A DNA stretch of 64,000 nt. Source: Pseudocercospora fijiensis CIRAD86 (Eukaryota; Ascomycota; Dothideomycetes; Mycosphaerellales; Mycosphaerellaceae). Under the pieces are notes generated by a model that worked only from the letters and a program-made list of their open reading frames with translations, made no database searches and was not told the origin of the DNA. The position numbers and the translations under genes are program-made. This document shows positions 9,275 through 20,897 of this stretch, piece by piece; position 1 is the first letter of the stretch, and every line of letters begins with the position of its first letter. The stretch is from positions 10,949,764 through 11,013,763 of the forward strand of contig NW_006921532.1 in the NCBI RefSeq assembly GCF_000340215.1, read 5' to 3'.

Positions 9275-10518
9275 CTAGTCGGATGCATGCTCCTTCCTCA
9301 CAGGCAAAATTCGCCTAACGTAAAGCTCCCCAACATTATAAGGTTCTGGCTTCGTCTCTCCATCCTCGAGACAAGTTTCGATCACATCGATGTTCGCACC
9401 AGGATCCTGACTGAAGAAGACCGGTAACGAGAAGCGTTCGGCACCAGTCTTGTTTCGTACGCGATGGACTGTAGCGACGAATTTCGAGTTGAATTGGCGT
9501 TCGAGGTACTAAAGAAAAGAAAGAAAGAAGGTGTTAGTCAGTCACGACAGAGACTGTCACTGATAATGGGGTAAAAAAAACACACCTGTCCGACATTAAT
9601 AACCATAGTCCCGGGCTTCAGTGGAGCTTCGATCCAAAGACCTTCTCTATTCAGAACTTCCAAACCTGCCACTTCATCTTGCAGGAGTAGTGTGAACCAA
9701 GTAAAATCTTAATGCGCTCCAAGTCTAGCATCCTCAGGTCCGCAGTTCATAACACAATCTTCGGGTGTGGCAGGATAGTGCAAAGCTCGGATACTCCATA
9801 TCGGGTATTGAAAATCTTGGTCGAAAGCATGTTCTTCGAGACCAAAAGCTAAAGCAAAGAGACGGACGAGTTTCATAGCAAGTGGAAGGATTTGGTCGTG
9901 ATAGGCGTACATATCTTCGCGAAATTTGGAATCTCGGTCTCGGAAGGCCAGATGTTTTGGGCTTTGATGTGCTTAGGTATTTGGCCTTGAAAGTTTTGCT
10001 CCGTGTCGATTATGTAGTCGCCGAAGCTGGAAGCTTCTTTCATGTCGCGGCCTGAGGCTGGCGGAGGCAGAGGTTCGTAGCTTCGCATTGACACGGTCTT
10101 GAAGGCGTGAGTCGCTTCTTTGGCTTCCTCGGGCGCGGCGACGAAGCACTTCATGGCGTCAAAGACGGCTTTCTGTTGGGCATCAGAGATGTTGTGACCG
10201 GAGATGTAGAATAAGCCGCTGGTTGTGCATGCTTCGTAGATCTGCGCGGCAATGGCCTTGCGGTCTGAGAGTTCTGGTGAGTCGATGTTGGAAATGTCGA
10301 TCGTTGGGATCGAGGTGAAGTTTCCTTTGGCTGCAGCATCTTTATTAATTGTACGATATGAAGCTTCTATGTTACCACCGTAGTAGTAGAAAACCTATAC
10401 ATCAGATTAGTACCTTACCTTACACGCACTTGGTGTGGCTCAATCCGATACATACGCCATCCTTTGCTGCCGGAACTGACTCCGGAGCTTTTTGCTGCTG
10501 TTCGGTAATAGTAGCCAT
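9275..10518 (-). pseudogene. 2-oxoglutarate/Fe(II)-dependent oxygenase (isopenicillin-N-synthase-like), disrupted
   Basis: Three exons can be modelled: 10518-10456, 10394-9586 and 9508-9275, with GT-AG introns of 61 nt and 77 nt. The N-terminal domain of the non-haem dioxygenase family is clear (IPTIDISNIDSPELSDRKAI, later TSGLFYISGHNI). The catalytic domain has GPEDARLGAH, then DFTWFTLLLQDE, the KPGTMVINVGQ block, and after the second intron ATVHRVRNKTG with a downstream Arg-X-Ser (RFSLP), as expected for the iron- and 2-oxoglutarate-binding residues. Two lesions break it. A single-base loss near 9920-9925 shifts the frame between EIPNF and MYAYHDQ. A TAA codon (complement of 9709-9711) sits exactly between the His and Asp of the HxD iron motif. 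Both flanking stretches are otherwise well conserved, so decay is recent or the lesions are sequencing errors. The substrate is unknown; relatives act in secondary metabolism. Confidence 0.85.
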
Positions 10519-11263
10519 TGAGCAAATCGGAAACTTCCAACCAAAGACAGTATGTCTCGTACTTGCTCGCCTGCTCTAGTATTCGTCTATATTAGACAAT
10601 CACTTTTATAAACAATCCTTCAACGAATGTTGTGCGGACACGCCGGACAGTCATGTCTTAGCAGGGTTCAAGTGGTTTTCTTCGGAATCCGAACACCTTT
10701 ATACCAAGCCTCGATCACCAGAAGGCAGGTATAGAGGGCGAGATTTCTCTTTCTGATCCTGTTACTGCGCCAAAATTAGTATTGACTGTGAACTTGTTGG
10801 TTTGCTTATTGTCGGACGGTCGGGCATATCAGTGGTCACCAAGACGAGGTCCTGTGCTCTACCTGTCGACAAGACATTTCTGACAGGTCTTGCAACCATT
10901 TTGGCAGCTATTTTGTCTCTGGGCTCATGACTGAATTGCAACCGACCCTGAAGCAACGGTCGCATAATACCCAATCGTGTGGCAGAGCCGGTAATGCGGA
11001 GCTGGTGGCACTGATGCTTTCGAAATCAGGTACAGCTTTGCCATTGGCCGTCCATGTGGTCATTCATCATAATCCACCCCCTTCTTTCGTTGAACATAGT
11101 GTAAGAGGCATTGAAAGAGATTCGAACAGTACGACTGTATTGCAGCTCGATCGGTTTCAACTAGCCCACTTCGAGTACCTTTCCCGACTCTTCACAAAAC
11201 CTCGTACAATGTGTCGGTGAGCTCATCAAAAATACTGCGACCGGGCTGAAAATGCGACGCAGC
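10519..11263. other. intergenic, no gene seen
   Basis: Promoter side of the oxygenase pseudogene and 3' side of the small Cys-rich gene. The short frames here have no recognisable content. Confidence 0.5.
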
Positions 11264-11545
11264 TCACTTCGCCTCCTTGCCTTCCTTCCCACTGCCAGAT
11301 GCCTTCTGCAAGATTTTCTTGCTACCAAAATATACTGCTTGCAAAGGACCAATTCCATTGTTCGAGGATCCACAACCGTGACACCGATTACATCTTCCAC
11401 AGACGCTGGAGCCAAATCCATATTTGTCGTTGTTGGCGCAAACTCCACAGCCTCTGTAATCGGAAGCAACGCCTTGTCCGGTGCCGTTCCCAATCGGGTC
11501 GCTGCAGGCTCGACGTGAACGATGCTGATGAGTTTCTGTAGCCAT
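11264..11545 (-). CDS. small cysteine-rich protein, putative zinc-binding
   Basis: 93 residues in one exon, ATG at 11545 in good context. Cysteines are clustered: Cys14, then Cys33-X2-Cys36, then Cys49-X2-Cys52-X2-Cys55-X2-Cys58 in the run VCGRCNRCHGCGSS. Gly and Asn fill the spaces, and the C-terminus is Lys/Gly-rich (GSGKEGKEAK). There is no signal peptide, so this is not a typical secreted Cys-rich effector; intracellular metal binding is more likely. The regular CxxC spacing argues that the frame is real, but there is no family match I can name. Overlapping frames on both strands are shorter on recognisable pattern. Confidence 0.55.
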   Translation of the reverse strand: MATETHQHRSRRACSDPIGNGTGQGVASDYRGCGVCANNDKYGFGSSVCGRCNRCHGCGSSNNGIGPLQAVYFGSKKILQKASGSGKEGKEAK

Positions 11546-13820
11546 GGTGTGACGAGCTGGAGCCGGTTGAGCTGGTCGTGTTGTGCGTTATAGCTTGATG
11601 GTAGAGTTGATGTCTTGCTACTTGCAGACCGTACTTATGAAGGATGGAATTGGGATGCCTGTATCTATGCATAAAGCCGACCAGCCATTCCTCTCGCGTT
11701 AACACTGCACGGCACTATGTCATTAGAGCTGGGCAATGCTGGGCTGGATCGACGATTCGACATTGAAGGATTCGATTCTGCCTGCCCACAGCCGCAGCCT
11801 TGGCACAATCAATCAGAGACCGAATTGTTGAGTCGGCTTGCAGAGGCGAGGAGTAGTCCATGTGATACTACTGTCTGCGCGCACGCGTCCTGGAAGACGA
11901 CTCCTGGGAGACCCATGCTGGGAAGGTACTTATCCTGGAGAAACATAGGCGTGTCCGGGGTATCGCGATCTGTTGCGTCCAGTGTCGTGGGAAGGAGAGG
12001 CTAGAGACATTTCGTCTGCACAGCGCGATATCGAAGAAGTAGCGGCACCTATTGACTGGTATCCAAAGATGATGTTTCGGATTCGTAGAGTACAGCGTCT
12101 GAGCACATCGGAGTGAAAGTGGACACCAGCGGCCCGTAGTGCTTTCGCTCTGATGTGCTCGGGATGCCCTCGGAGGAAGTGGGCCGCCGAGCCGAAAGCC
12201 ACACCGACTTCACCTCACTCACCTCAGCCCTGCGAATCTTGCCCAAGCGAGGCAGAATTGAGTCACAAATTGAATAACTTCACAATGAATGCAATGACTG
12301 AGAAGCAAAAGAGAGAGGCACGATTTGATGGGTTTGAATGAAGATCATTTTTGACTTATTGAAGTACCAAAGGCCACCTGCGAGAGCACCAAGCTAAAAG
12401 TTACAAAGAACCTGAATGAATACCACCAAGATCACCAATGAACACCACCAAGCCAGCGAGCAGCGAGAGCATGAAATCATACCAAAGTCGAATCAAAGTC
12501 GTGAATGGATTGATTGAGATGCCGAAGTCGTGAAATGTCGAAGTTGTTGTTGAAAGTCGTGATGTGATTTGATGAATGCTGAAGTCGTTTGAATCGCCCT
12601 GCCCTTTGCATTCTCTTTGCCCAGTGAGGCCAGACGAAAGACCGAAGGAGTACGTGGGTATATACCCACGCTCAAATCGGGCCGCTCTTATGATATATCA
12701 CAAGAGCCAGAACACAACAAGTTCGCTACTGCCTTGACCTGACCCAAAAAGGGCGCCAGCAGCTGTATATCAGCGACCCTGTCACCGTGAGGCCGGGCGT
12801 TACGACTGCAGCCAATCGCTAAAACAAGTGTGTCTGAACGTTCTGTTTGGTATGCCATCCCTCCTATTTGAACGACCCCAGGCCGCGCCACCCAATGGCT
12901 CTTGCCCGCCACCACTGATCTCCGTCACGCTGTCATGCCTGTGCTCGCTGCTCGCTGGATATCTCGTCTCTCTTGCCACCACGAATCTGTGCCTCTCGCT
13001 GCCTGTACACCTGCTGTTGTGGTTCGGAAGTCGTTGAAGTCGTTGGGAGTCGGATTTGCTGGTTTCGAGTTGAGTGTTGAAGTGTGTGCTGTTGAAGGTT
13101 TCGGCGATGTGGTGGCGAATTTCGTGGTCGGTTAAGTTGTCGCATTTGGTGGGAACGCGCGACGAGTGGTGATGACGGAAGAGTGAGGAGGTTGCTGCCT
13201 AAGTCAGAATCGTCGCGACAAAGTGAGGGAAGCAAGCAAACCAATGATGTTGGTACCGCCACCTAGATCTGTCGACTGTGAAGTGTCAGCAAGAAGATCG
13301 CGCAATGAGGAAGATGTCTCACCTGATGAGGCGCTGATGCGGCGCATAATGGTGAGGTGTTGGTGAGGCGCTATTGATGCGCGTGCTGGTGTGCTTGATG
13401 CTGCAACAGGTCAGTGAGAAGGTGGGCAAGATGAAGATGGTGAGCGACATACGTTGGACATTGATGTTGTTGGTGAAGAAGGTTGATGATGCTTAGTGAT
13501 GAAGGAAGAACCTTGCTGATGTGTGGTGAAGAAGATTGATGAAGGTTGATGTAAGAAGAGAGTGTGAGGATGAGAGTTGGTTGTTGGTTGGTTGTTGGTG
13601 ATGGAAGTGGAAAGAAAAAGTTCAGGTTTGGAGGCGGAAATGGAAAATACTTATACTCCAATCTGCGGGATGTGCCGCTCTGCAATCAATCTCACCTGGA
13701 TGACGTACGGCCGTGCTGGAAAATATCAACGACGTGTGATCCAGCCACTTAGAGGCGAGGATCAGTAAACTCCTGAGCACGGCAACAACGGTGACGACAC
13801 AGTGATGCCTTGTGTTTGCC

Positions 13821-13920
13821 TGAGAGAGGCAGAGAGGGGAGAGGAGAGGAGAGGAGGGGAGGGGAGGGGAGAGGAGAGAAGCAGGAGAGGGCGGGCGGAG
13901 GAGAGGAGGAGCGCGAGGGA
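13821..13920. repeat. polypurine (GA/GGGGA) tract
   Basis: About 100 nt almost free of pyrimidines on the plus strand, built of GAGAGG, GGGGA and GAGGA units. Such mirror-like purine runs can form triplex DNA. Confidence 0.85.
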
Positions 13921-14374
13921 GCGATAGAGGTCGCGGCGACATTAGAAGGGCGAGCCATTCCCTATGACAGTAAGTCAGTAGTACATAGACAGCATTGCTG
14001 AGCATTCCGTGAGCCATTAGCAAGGCCTCTACGTGGTCGTCGATTGTAGCGAGCTGCCGTGGCATTCTTGAAGCCAGCACCACAGACTCTCACGTGTGAG
14101 GCCTCACCTGATATGAGCTCTTGCCACCGTGAACCGTACGGCAAGGACACGGCTGCCCACATCACACTGTACAACTCTGACGCAGTGTGAGAGGCAGCAA
14201 AGCAAAGCCACGGTATCATCGCTCGCTCCATCGTTTTCTTGTCCCTTGACATACTGCGTACGGGCAAGCACAGCGCGCTTCGAGTTCGCACCAGCAAAGA
14301 TCGAGATAGACCTGCTCCTAACACAATGCTCTCGATTTGAAATGGTATCTCACCTCTGCAGTCTTTCCATCAAG

Positions 14375-14506
14375 CCTGGTCGGCCTCGACTTCAGTAATT
14401 CAGTCCTGAATCTCGTCTACTCTTCACCAGTTTTCTCAAACCTGGTCGGCCTCGACTTCAGTAATCCTCGTCCTGAATCTCGTCTACTCTTCACCAGTTT
14501 TCTCAA
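14375..14506. repeat. 66/67-bp tandem duplication
   Basis: The stretch starting CCTGGTCGGCCTCGACTTCA at 14375 recurs at 14441. The two copies differ by only a few bases (AATTCAGTCC against AATCCTCGTCC). Confidence 0.9.
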
Positions 14507-15394
14507 GCACGGCGTAGGGCGCCTCAAGCATCTCTGCCACCGCGAGCGGTATCATTACGCTTTGTATCACGAGCAGAGCTGGATCGCTTCGCGTCCTACC
14601 ACGATCCGCCCGGCGACATGGCATTGGTTCAGTCGCATTCGAGAACAACAGCGCGACTCGCAGTCGGATCAGGCGTGGGGATTTTCGCGGTCGATGGGTG
14701 GGATTCATAGCTGGTATCATCGGAGAGCGACTGATGGAAGAGGCTCGCCGTACGACAGTATCAAGAGCAATACAGAGAGCATCTACAGCGGTATCTATCG
14801 ATGAGGTGAAGTCAAAGACAAGCATGTGGGTCTGAGTTCTATATATGGCTGCCATCCGTCAGTTGCCGATACCACGTCTCGGGGTCTCGAGCCTTTCTTG
14901 GAAGGCTGGAACTGAGACCGCGCCTACTACATACGAATCACAAGCGACCGCTCACCATGTCGCGTCCCGTGAGGCACTTGGACCTCAGGTAATGATGTGC
15001 ACAGCTGCAATCGCGATCGTTCGCTGTACAGCAAATGTGCTCCCTCTCACAAATACTACGCGAAGGTCCAAAGCCAAAGAAGATTCAACATGGAATCGAG
15101 AGAGTCAGCGCTCAGAATTCGTCCAGAGCCATTGTGAACTGAAATGCCCTGCCTACCATTTGTGCAACACGCCGATGACGAGAACGGGAGAACGCATGAT
15201 GATGCAGGCTAGGCAATACTGATCGTACGCGATCTGGTGATGTTACAGAAACACCTGATTGGGTCTAGATTCAGTTCTGGTTTGGACTCACGTCACTGAG
15301 CACTGAAGCTTTGTCAACTTTGTTGGCGAGAATGCCTTACCATTCTATGATTCACGCTTCCGTCTGTTGTTACATAGAATAATCCTTCCAGCTG

Positions 15395-16905
15395 CTAATC
15401 CTTGTCGAAAGTATATCTCAACCACTCTCCCACTGCTCTGAGGGCTTCCCATCGAACCGTTTCATTCTCGTCCTGCATGAGTCCCATGACTCTAGCTTTT
15501 AGACCGGCCTTTTCCAGCTGCGTTCGCTTATCCGGGCAGTTCTTGACGAGATTCGCAACATCATTGCATCCAATGGCGAGGACTTGCTTGTCGTTCTGCC
15601 AATCTTTGCCGAGAATCTCTGCAAGTTTCTTGCACAGTGCTCCCTTTCCCTCCTCGATGATGCGTTGGGCATTTTCTCGCCAAAAAGCTTCGTTCTTGTG
15701 AGGCGGAGACCAGCGGAGGTGACCTGAATTGATCTCTGCAGCGTATTCGTCGAAAGTCGTTTGCGATTTAGTGTACTCGTCCAGCATACTTGTGAGGCTT
15801 TCCAGGTCCTCAAGAAGATCGGGGTCTGTAAGATGTCGGGATTTAAGGTTGGCGAGGATTGTAGGCAGTTTCGCGGGGAGGGCTGCAGGCATGAGTGTCG
15901 ATCGGTTGTAGGATAGGAGGTTGTTCAGAGTGCCGAGCATCAAGCGTGTCGTCTTTTCCTTTGGCGAAACTCGCAGTAATTGGGTGTAAAGTGGAACTAT
16001 ATCGTGCTCCTCGTCCAAACCTTTGCCCACCAGTTGGCCCTCGAATGAAAGCTGCCAGAGCACCATCAGGATATGGTACAGCAGTTGCAAACCAACTCCG
16101 GATATCTTGATGTTGGCCTCGTTCAAGGTCCGTATGCTGGAAGCGCTAGAGGCTCCGTTGTATTGGGTGCTGTCGCTATCCTTGCCGCCCGTCGCGTTTC
16201 TCAACACGTCCATCAGCGGACCAAGCGTCTCTTTTCGCTGTTTCCAGAACTGCTGTCTTGATTTGCTTGTTCGTAGCAGGGCGCTGTATTCTTGCACTGC
16301 AATGTCTTGTAGATTCGAGTCGGATGTCTTGGCAAGTTCGGCAATGTACGAGTAGAGCTTGGGTAGAGCTTCGTCAATCTCAGGCGTTGATTTGGACTGA
16401 GCGATCAGCGCATGCGAAAAAAGCGAGGATAGCACGGAAGAAGTGAGTAGTGGAATGGGGTCCTCCGGGTTGTTCGACTGCTTGAGCAAGGGTAGTAGAG
16501 GCTTGAATGGCTGAGTGTGCTTGATCAGCGATTCGGTCAACGCGGGAATGTCTAAGCAAGATGTCAGTATGGTATCTTTCGCCTGGCATCAAGGTGTAAA
16601 AGCTTGCCATCGATTAGGTCGCCAGTCAGGACAAGCATGTACTGCAGGATATCTGTCCGTTTCGCGGCGCTCTCGAATATGCTCCGTGCTTGCCCATTGT
16701 CGCCAAGCAGCAGTGTGGTATATGTGTGGACATCGTCCTCGATGGTCTGCTTCCGCTGCTCTTTTCGCACTTTGTCTATCGCCTTGATCTTCTTGAGATC
16801 TTCATCTGTGATCGTCTTCGCTCGAACTGCTCCCTCCCACGAGATCGGCCGCGCGCGAATGTTGTTCTGCAGCGACACGATATATGCTGGCGCGTCGATT
16901 GACAT
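15395..16905 (-). CDS. VMA13: V-type proton ATPase subunit H (Vma13)
   Basis: Two exons, 16905-16608 and 16551-15395, total 484 residues (yeast Vma13 is 478). Subunit H is part of the cytoplasmic V1 sector of the vacuolar proton pump; it activates the intact enzyme and inhibits free V1. Diagnostic stretches are the N-terminal SLQNNIRARPISWEG, the HEAT/ARM-type helical middle (GVGLQLLYHILMVLWQLSF), and the C-terminal domain with FWRENAQRI, LAEILGKDWQND and VRWEALRAVGEWLRYTFDKD. The intron is unusual: it begins GCAAGC and ends TTAG (56 nt), a GC-AG intron, and joining the exons there gives the family-consistent GDLIDDIPALTESL. Upstream in-frame codons exist before ATG 16905, but MSIDAPAYIVSL is the conserved start. 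The gene diverges from SCAP with 466 bp between the starts. Confidence 0.96.
16552..16607 (-). other. GC-AG spliceosomal intron in VMA13
   Basis: The 56-nt intron starts GCAAGC instead of GT. No GT nearby restores the frame, while this GC donor together with the TTGCTTAG acceptor reads through the conserved GDLIDD-IPAL block. Confidence 0.85.
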
Positions 16906-17371
16906 GGTGTCTGCGGAGGCAGAGTTTGGAGTGTATCTTTGGCTGTGTTGTTTGGAGTGTAAGCGGCGGTATTGAGACCTGGAGCTCTCACTGCCTTGTT
17001 GACGTCGTTCTCCAAGCGAAGCGAAGCTCCGTGCATGGGCCCAAGTCAAAAGCCGCGCCTCACCTCACAGCAAGGGAGTGGGAGTTCATCTGCAACCTCT
17101 TCGGCATCAATTGCTGTCTGTTTCCTATGCGACGGCGAGATATGACTTCAATAGCGCCACAAGACTTCCCATATGGTATGTTGTCCTCCAGGACCGCTCC
17201 GACCGCTCCTCGATCTACTCTCCTTTCTGCAGCTTGACTTGAGCTCAACGTACTTTTGGCTTATGCATTCGCTACATGTACTCTCATGGCCTATTCCTCT
17301 ATCATCCCCTCGACATGTCTTGAAGTCTGCACTCGCTCATGCCGTGCAGAACCCGTGGAGCAGCAGTCCTT
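16906..17371. promoter_or_regulatory. shared divergent promoter of VMA13 and SCAP
   Basis: 466 bp separate the two start codons, so both genes probably use this interval as promoter. I see no confident sterol-response or other named element. Confidence 0.5.
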
Positions 17372-20300
17372 ATGCTGTGGTACTTATTGAGCCCGATCAG
17401 AGGCACAACACAGCCGCCTAGACTGTCTGCCAACCACCCAATCCGCAAAGCCTTCTATCGACATGGCAAGACTACAGCCACCCACTGGCTCCTTACCATG
17501 CTGGTGTCGGTCGCCATTGCCATGGGCTTTGCATATCCGAGCATCGCACTCTCAGACAACCCGACTGCGGGCATAGCGGCAATCCCGCATACCGTTTGGA
17601 CGATTGCCAAGCCCATCGACGACGCGACTGCTCAAGTGGACATCGAATTGCGCCAGATCTGGATCCATGGCTCGTTCATGAATGCGCTTGATAAGGATGT
17701 TTTGAAGCGCGCTTTGACTATTCAGCAAAGCTTGGTCGGAGACGACAGCTCCAGCAACACCATCCCGCGCCTCGATGACAAGCTGCGCTCTGGCACCTTG
17801 CAGTGGGGCTATCACTCTCCATTGATGTACTGGAACAATTCACACCATGCCATCGATGCTGATACAGATCTGCTCGAGACCATCAACTCCCGCACGCGGA
17901 CCTCTTCCTCTCTCAACGTGGGCATGAGACCAGCCTCTGTATTCGCCGGAAAGAAATTCGAGGGCAAGAAGCTCATCTCTGCTGATGCCTTGGTGATCAC
18001 GCTCATGAACAAGGCTTCCGACAGCATTGGACAGCACTGGGAATCGCGGATGCAAGACCTCGGCCACTTAACCTGTGATACATGTACTCTCTTCCCGGCG
18101 AACGGCCGGGTCACCAGACAGCGTGTCTATGAATTCAGCTTCACGCCCCTCAGCTTGCCTGAACATACTGCCCTTACGCTTGCGTATTCTGCAATGGCAC
18201 TCTATGTAATTTTCAGCTTCCGGAGGATGAGAGCGTTCCACAGCCGCTTCGGCTTAATGTCTGCAGCTATCTTTATGATGACTTGCTCCATCCTGGCCAG
18301 TCTTACAATATGCGGAATACTCAAGATCAACCTGTCCACCATCCCTCAAAACGCATACCCGTTTGGTAAGTGCATTCCGTGACACCATGCACCTTTGATG
18401 AAGCACCTGCTGATCTGTCAACGACTGCCATCAGTTGTGCTCGTTCTTGGAGTAGAGAACATGTTCAGGTTGATCAATGCAGTGCTCGCCTACCCTCCGA
18501 CAATGGCGACTGAGCTGCGGATTGCCAATGCCTTGGGAGATGTCGGGCCGCTTTCCATCGTAGCCGCAGCGCAGAACCTCACAATTCTCTCGCTTCTCAG
18601 TATGGTGGTGTCACCAGGAGTGGCGGCGTTCTGTGTGTTTGCCGCAATTGCTAGCATCTTCGATGCCTTTTACCTTCTTACTTTCTTTGTCGCTGTGCTC
18701 AACGTCGACATTCGGCGTCTGGAGCTTCAAGATGCTCTAGCTGCTAGACACAACAAGCCGCGCCATAGAAGAAAAGGATTGCCTGCACAGCATACCTGGC
18801 TCGATGCACTGATCCAAGGTCGACTTCCTCTTAGGTAAGCGAGGTGCTTCGTGACCACCACGTTCCCGCTGGCTAACGCCCTCAGCACGCGGATGGCAGG
18901 TACAGCTGTCACTACAACATTTATTCTATCCTTGAATTACCACTTTTTCGAACAAAGAGCCGGTGCCACCAATTTGCGTGATCTCCTCGGACTGGTACGT
19001 GGTGGGCCGCTAGCAGCTGACGATTTCGACTCGTTCACGCCACCGCCAATGAATGCCACACTGACTCCCGCAGAGTGGATGCGGATGCAAGACTTTGATA
19101 CAGCGAAGGAAGTCCTGAAACTTGCAAAGCCCGGTGCAGACAAGTTCATCATGCGGCTTTTCGCGCCACTCGTTGTTGTTCTGGGAGGATCAGATCGGGC
19201 TGGTGTGCATAGCACGCGTGAACTCTGGACCCAGGCTTTACGCAGCTTCGCAGTGCATCACTTTTACCCAGTCGCTGTTGCTATTGTCTTTGCAGTCGCA
19301 TTTGTTGCTGTGCTCATGAATTTCCTGCTCTACAGCGAAGCTGGAGACGAAGATAACGAGATGACATTGGAAGATCTAGAAGACAACCTCACCGCGACCT
19401 CGATCAATCTGCCCCACCGGCTGGATATCGTCAAGATGGCGAGCAATGACAATGGGCACTTTGTCACTATTGGTCTCGATCGGACAATTGCTATATCGGT
19501 GTACGATGCTATCTCGCAAGCTCATCATGCCACCGGCGTGCCACAGAACATTCTCAAGGCAATTGAGTGGCCAATACATCACATTGCCGTCGATGACAGC
19601 GGTGATTGGATCGCTTGCCACTGTAGCGACGATCGCATCCTCGCGTACAACCACGTCAAAGGTATCGCGATCTCTCGACTAGTGCAATACCCAGATGACC
19701 ACCCAGCAACAATTTTTGACTTCGCCTTCCTACCCTCAACAACTGGCCCTAGGCCATCCTTTCTGGTTCTCACGTCTGGCAGCCGACTTGCTATGAGCTG
19801 CATGGACGATGGACTCTCTTCTGGAGCAGATCTGTCGCCTTTTCCACTCATGGGTGCAGCGCTTCTAGACTCCGCCCAAGCCGGCAAGCAGATAGTGATC
19901 GTCACCATGGAGGCCAAGCTGATATCGTATACCTGGAGTGGTGAAAGCTGGCTTCTGGCGAACGCTACTACGCTTCAGCTCGAGACCGAAAATGGCAGCT
20001 TGGTAGAACAAGTAAGCTTGCAGAGATATTGGGATTTAGATACTGAGCTGCTAATCGTCACGACATCCTCGCGAGCATTGTTTTTGGATAGTGCCACTTT
20101 GGGACATCTTGCCAACTTCGACCTTAGCTCGGCAGGCACATCGATCGAAAGTATCCTCATCGGCCCTTCTAGGAAATGCCCGGCCTGCTCAACCCTCGCA
20201 CTAAGAAGGGCGGCTGCCGTTGGCGCAGGAACCCCAAAAGACTCCTGCAGCCTTACCACCTGGTTTGTCAGTCAGGAATCAGAAGCTTGTATCTGCTTGG

Positions 20301-20782
20301 CTCAGCAGAGTGCATTGTGCACGTCTTTCCGCAACGCAAGCCAAGCCACAATCGTGATCGACTCGCCAGGTGCCTGGACACTCGTGAAGAGCGAAGCCAT
20401 CATGGGGCTACGAAGGCGATCAGCGCAGCAAGATGTGGCGACGTTGGAAAAGAAGAGACTTACCACTGCACAATTGCGCCAAAGACGACGTGCGCAGCAG
20501 AAAACGCAAGCAGAGGAGCAGTGGGAGGCATATAAGCTTTCTATCGATGGAGACCTACAAACGTTTGATCTGCCTGCGGGAGAAGTCGACAATCTGTTCG
20601 TGAACAACCCTGGACCAATCGCCGCTCTCGATGGGCACTCTATCGCTGTAGCTCTGGGCAACAGCATCAAAGTGATTCGAAGTTCCCGACGGGGAGGAAA
20701 CGCATCTCGAAGGTCACGCATGAATTCGATAGACCGGTCAGGCAGTATCTCGAAACGTCCCAATGGCAGGAAGACGAGGTGA
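17372..20782 (+). CDS. SREBP cleavage-activating protein (SCAP/Scp1 homologue)
   Basis: Three exons, 17372-18365, 18435-18834 and 18886-20782, with GTAAGT/GTAAGC donors and a GCTAAC branch point; 1,096 residues. SCAP escorts the transcription factor SREBP and, through its sterol-sensing domain, couples sterol level or oxygen to SREBP activation. The start MLWYLLSPIRGTTQPPRL is the typical fungal N-terminus; an ATG 33 nt upstream adds atypical residues. Transmembrane helix 1 lies around residues 38-60 (HWLLTMLVSVAIAMGFAYP), followed by a long luminal loop. The sterol-sensing domain spans about residues 275-500 and includes PFVVLVLGVENMFRLINAVL across the first splice junction and FDAFYLLTFFVAVLNVDIRR. 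A last membrane segment (VAVAIVFAVAFVAVLMNFLL) precedes a cytosolic WD-repeat-like region that ends in a Ser/Arg-rich tail. Introns keep phase exactly, so the model is solid. Confidence 0.92.
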
Positions 20783-20897
20783 AACGTTATCATTTAGCAA
20801 AAAGAATTTACAAACCCATCCCATCCATCTATTGTAACCGAGTTTTGGTTGGTATCATCCCTTCTAAAAAAAACGCCTCAACTCCACTCCCTTGGTC
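20783..20897. terminator. short convergent 3' spacer
   Basis: 115 bp separate the stop codons of SCAP (+) and the multicopper oxidase (-), so both 3' ends must lie here or overlap. An A-rich run (AAAAAAAACG) lies at 20866-20875. Confidence 0.4.

Larger units (their letters stand above)
11546..15394. other. 3.8 kb gene-poor stretch
   Basis: No supported gene. Frames of 60-155 codons occur on both strands but overlap each other and none has domain-like sequence. The stretch holds low-complexity DNA: GAAGTCGT-type repeats near 12,490-12,590 and 13,020-13,090, a GT-rich zone at 13,320-13,620, a polypurine tract at 13,821-13,920 and a 66-bp tandem duplication at 14,375-14,506. A non-coding RNA or a rapidly evolving gene cannot be excluded. 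Confidence 0.45.

Noticed and set aside
14337..15222. Frames of 155 and 125 codons (plus) and 123 codons (minus)
   Set aside because: The first contains the 66-bp duplication and none resembles a protein family.
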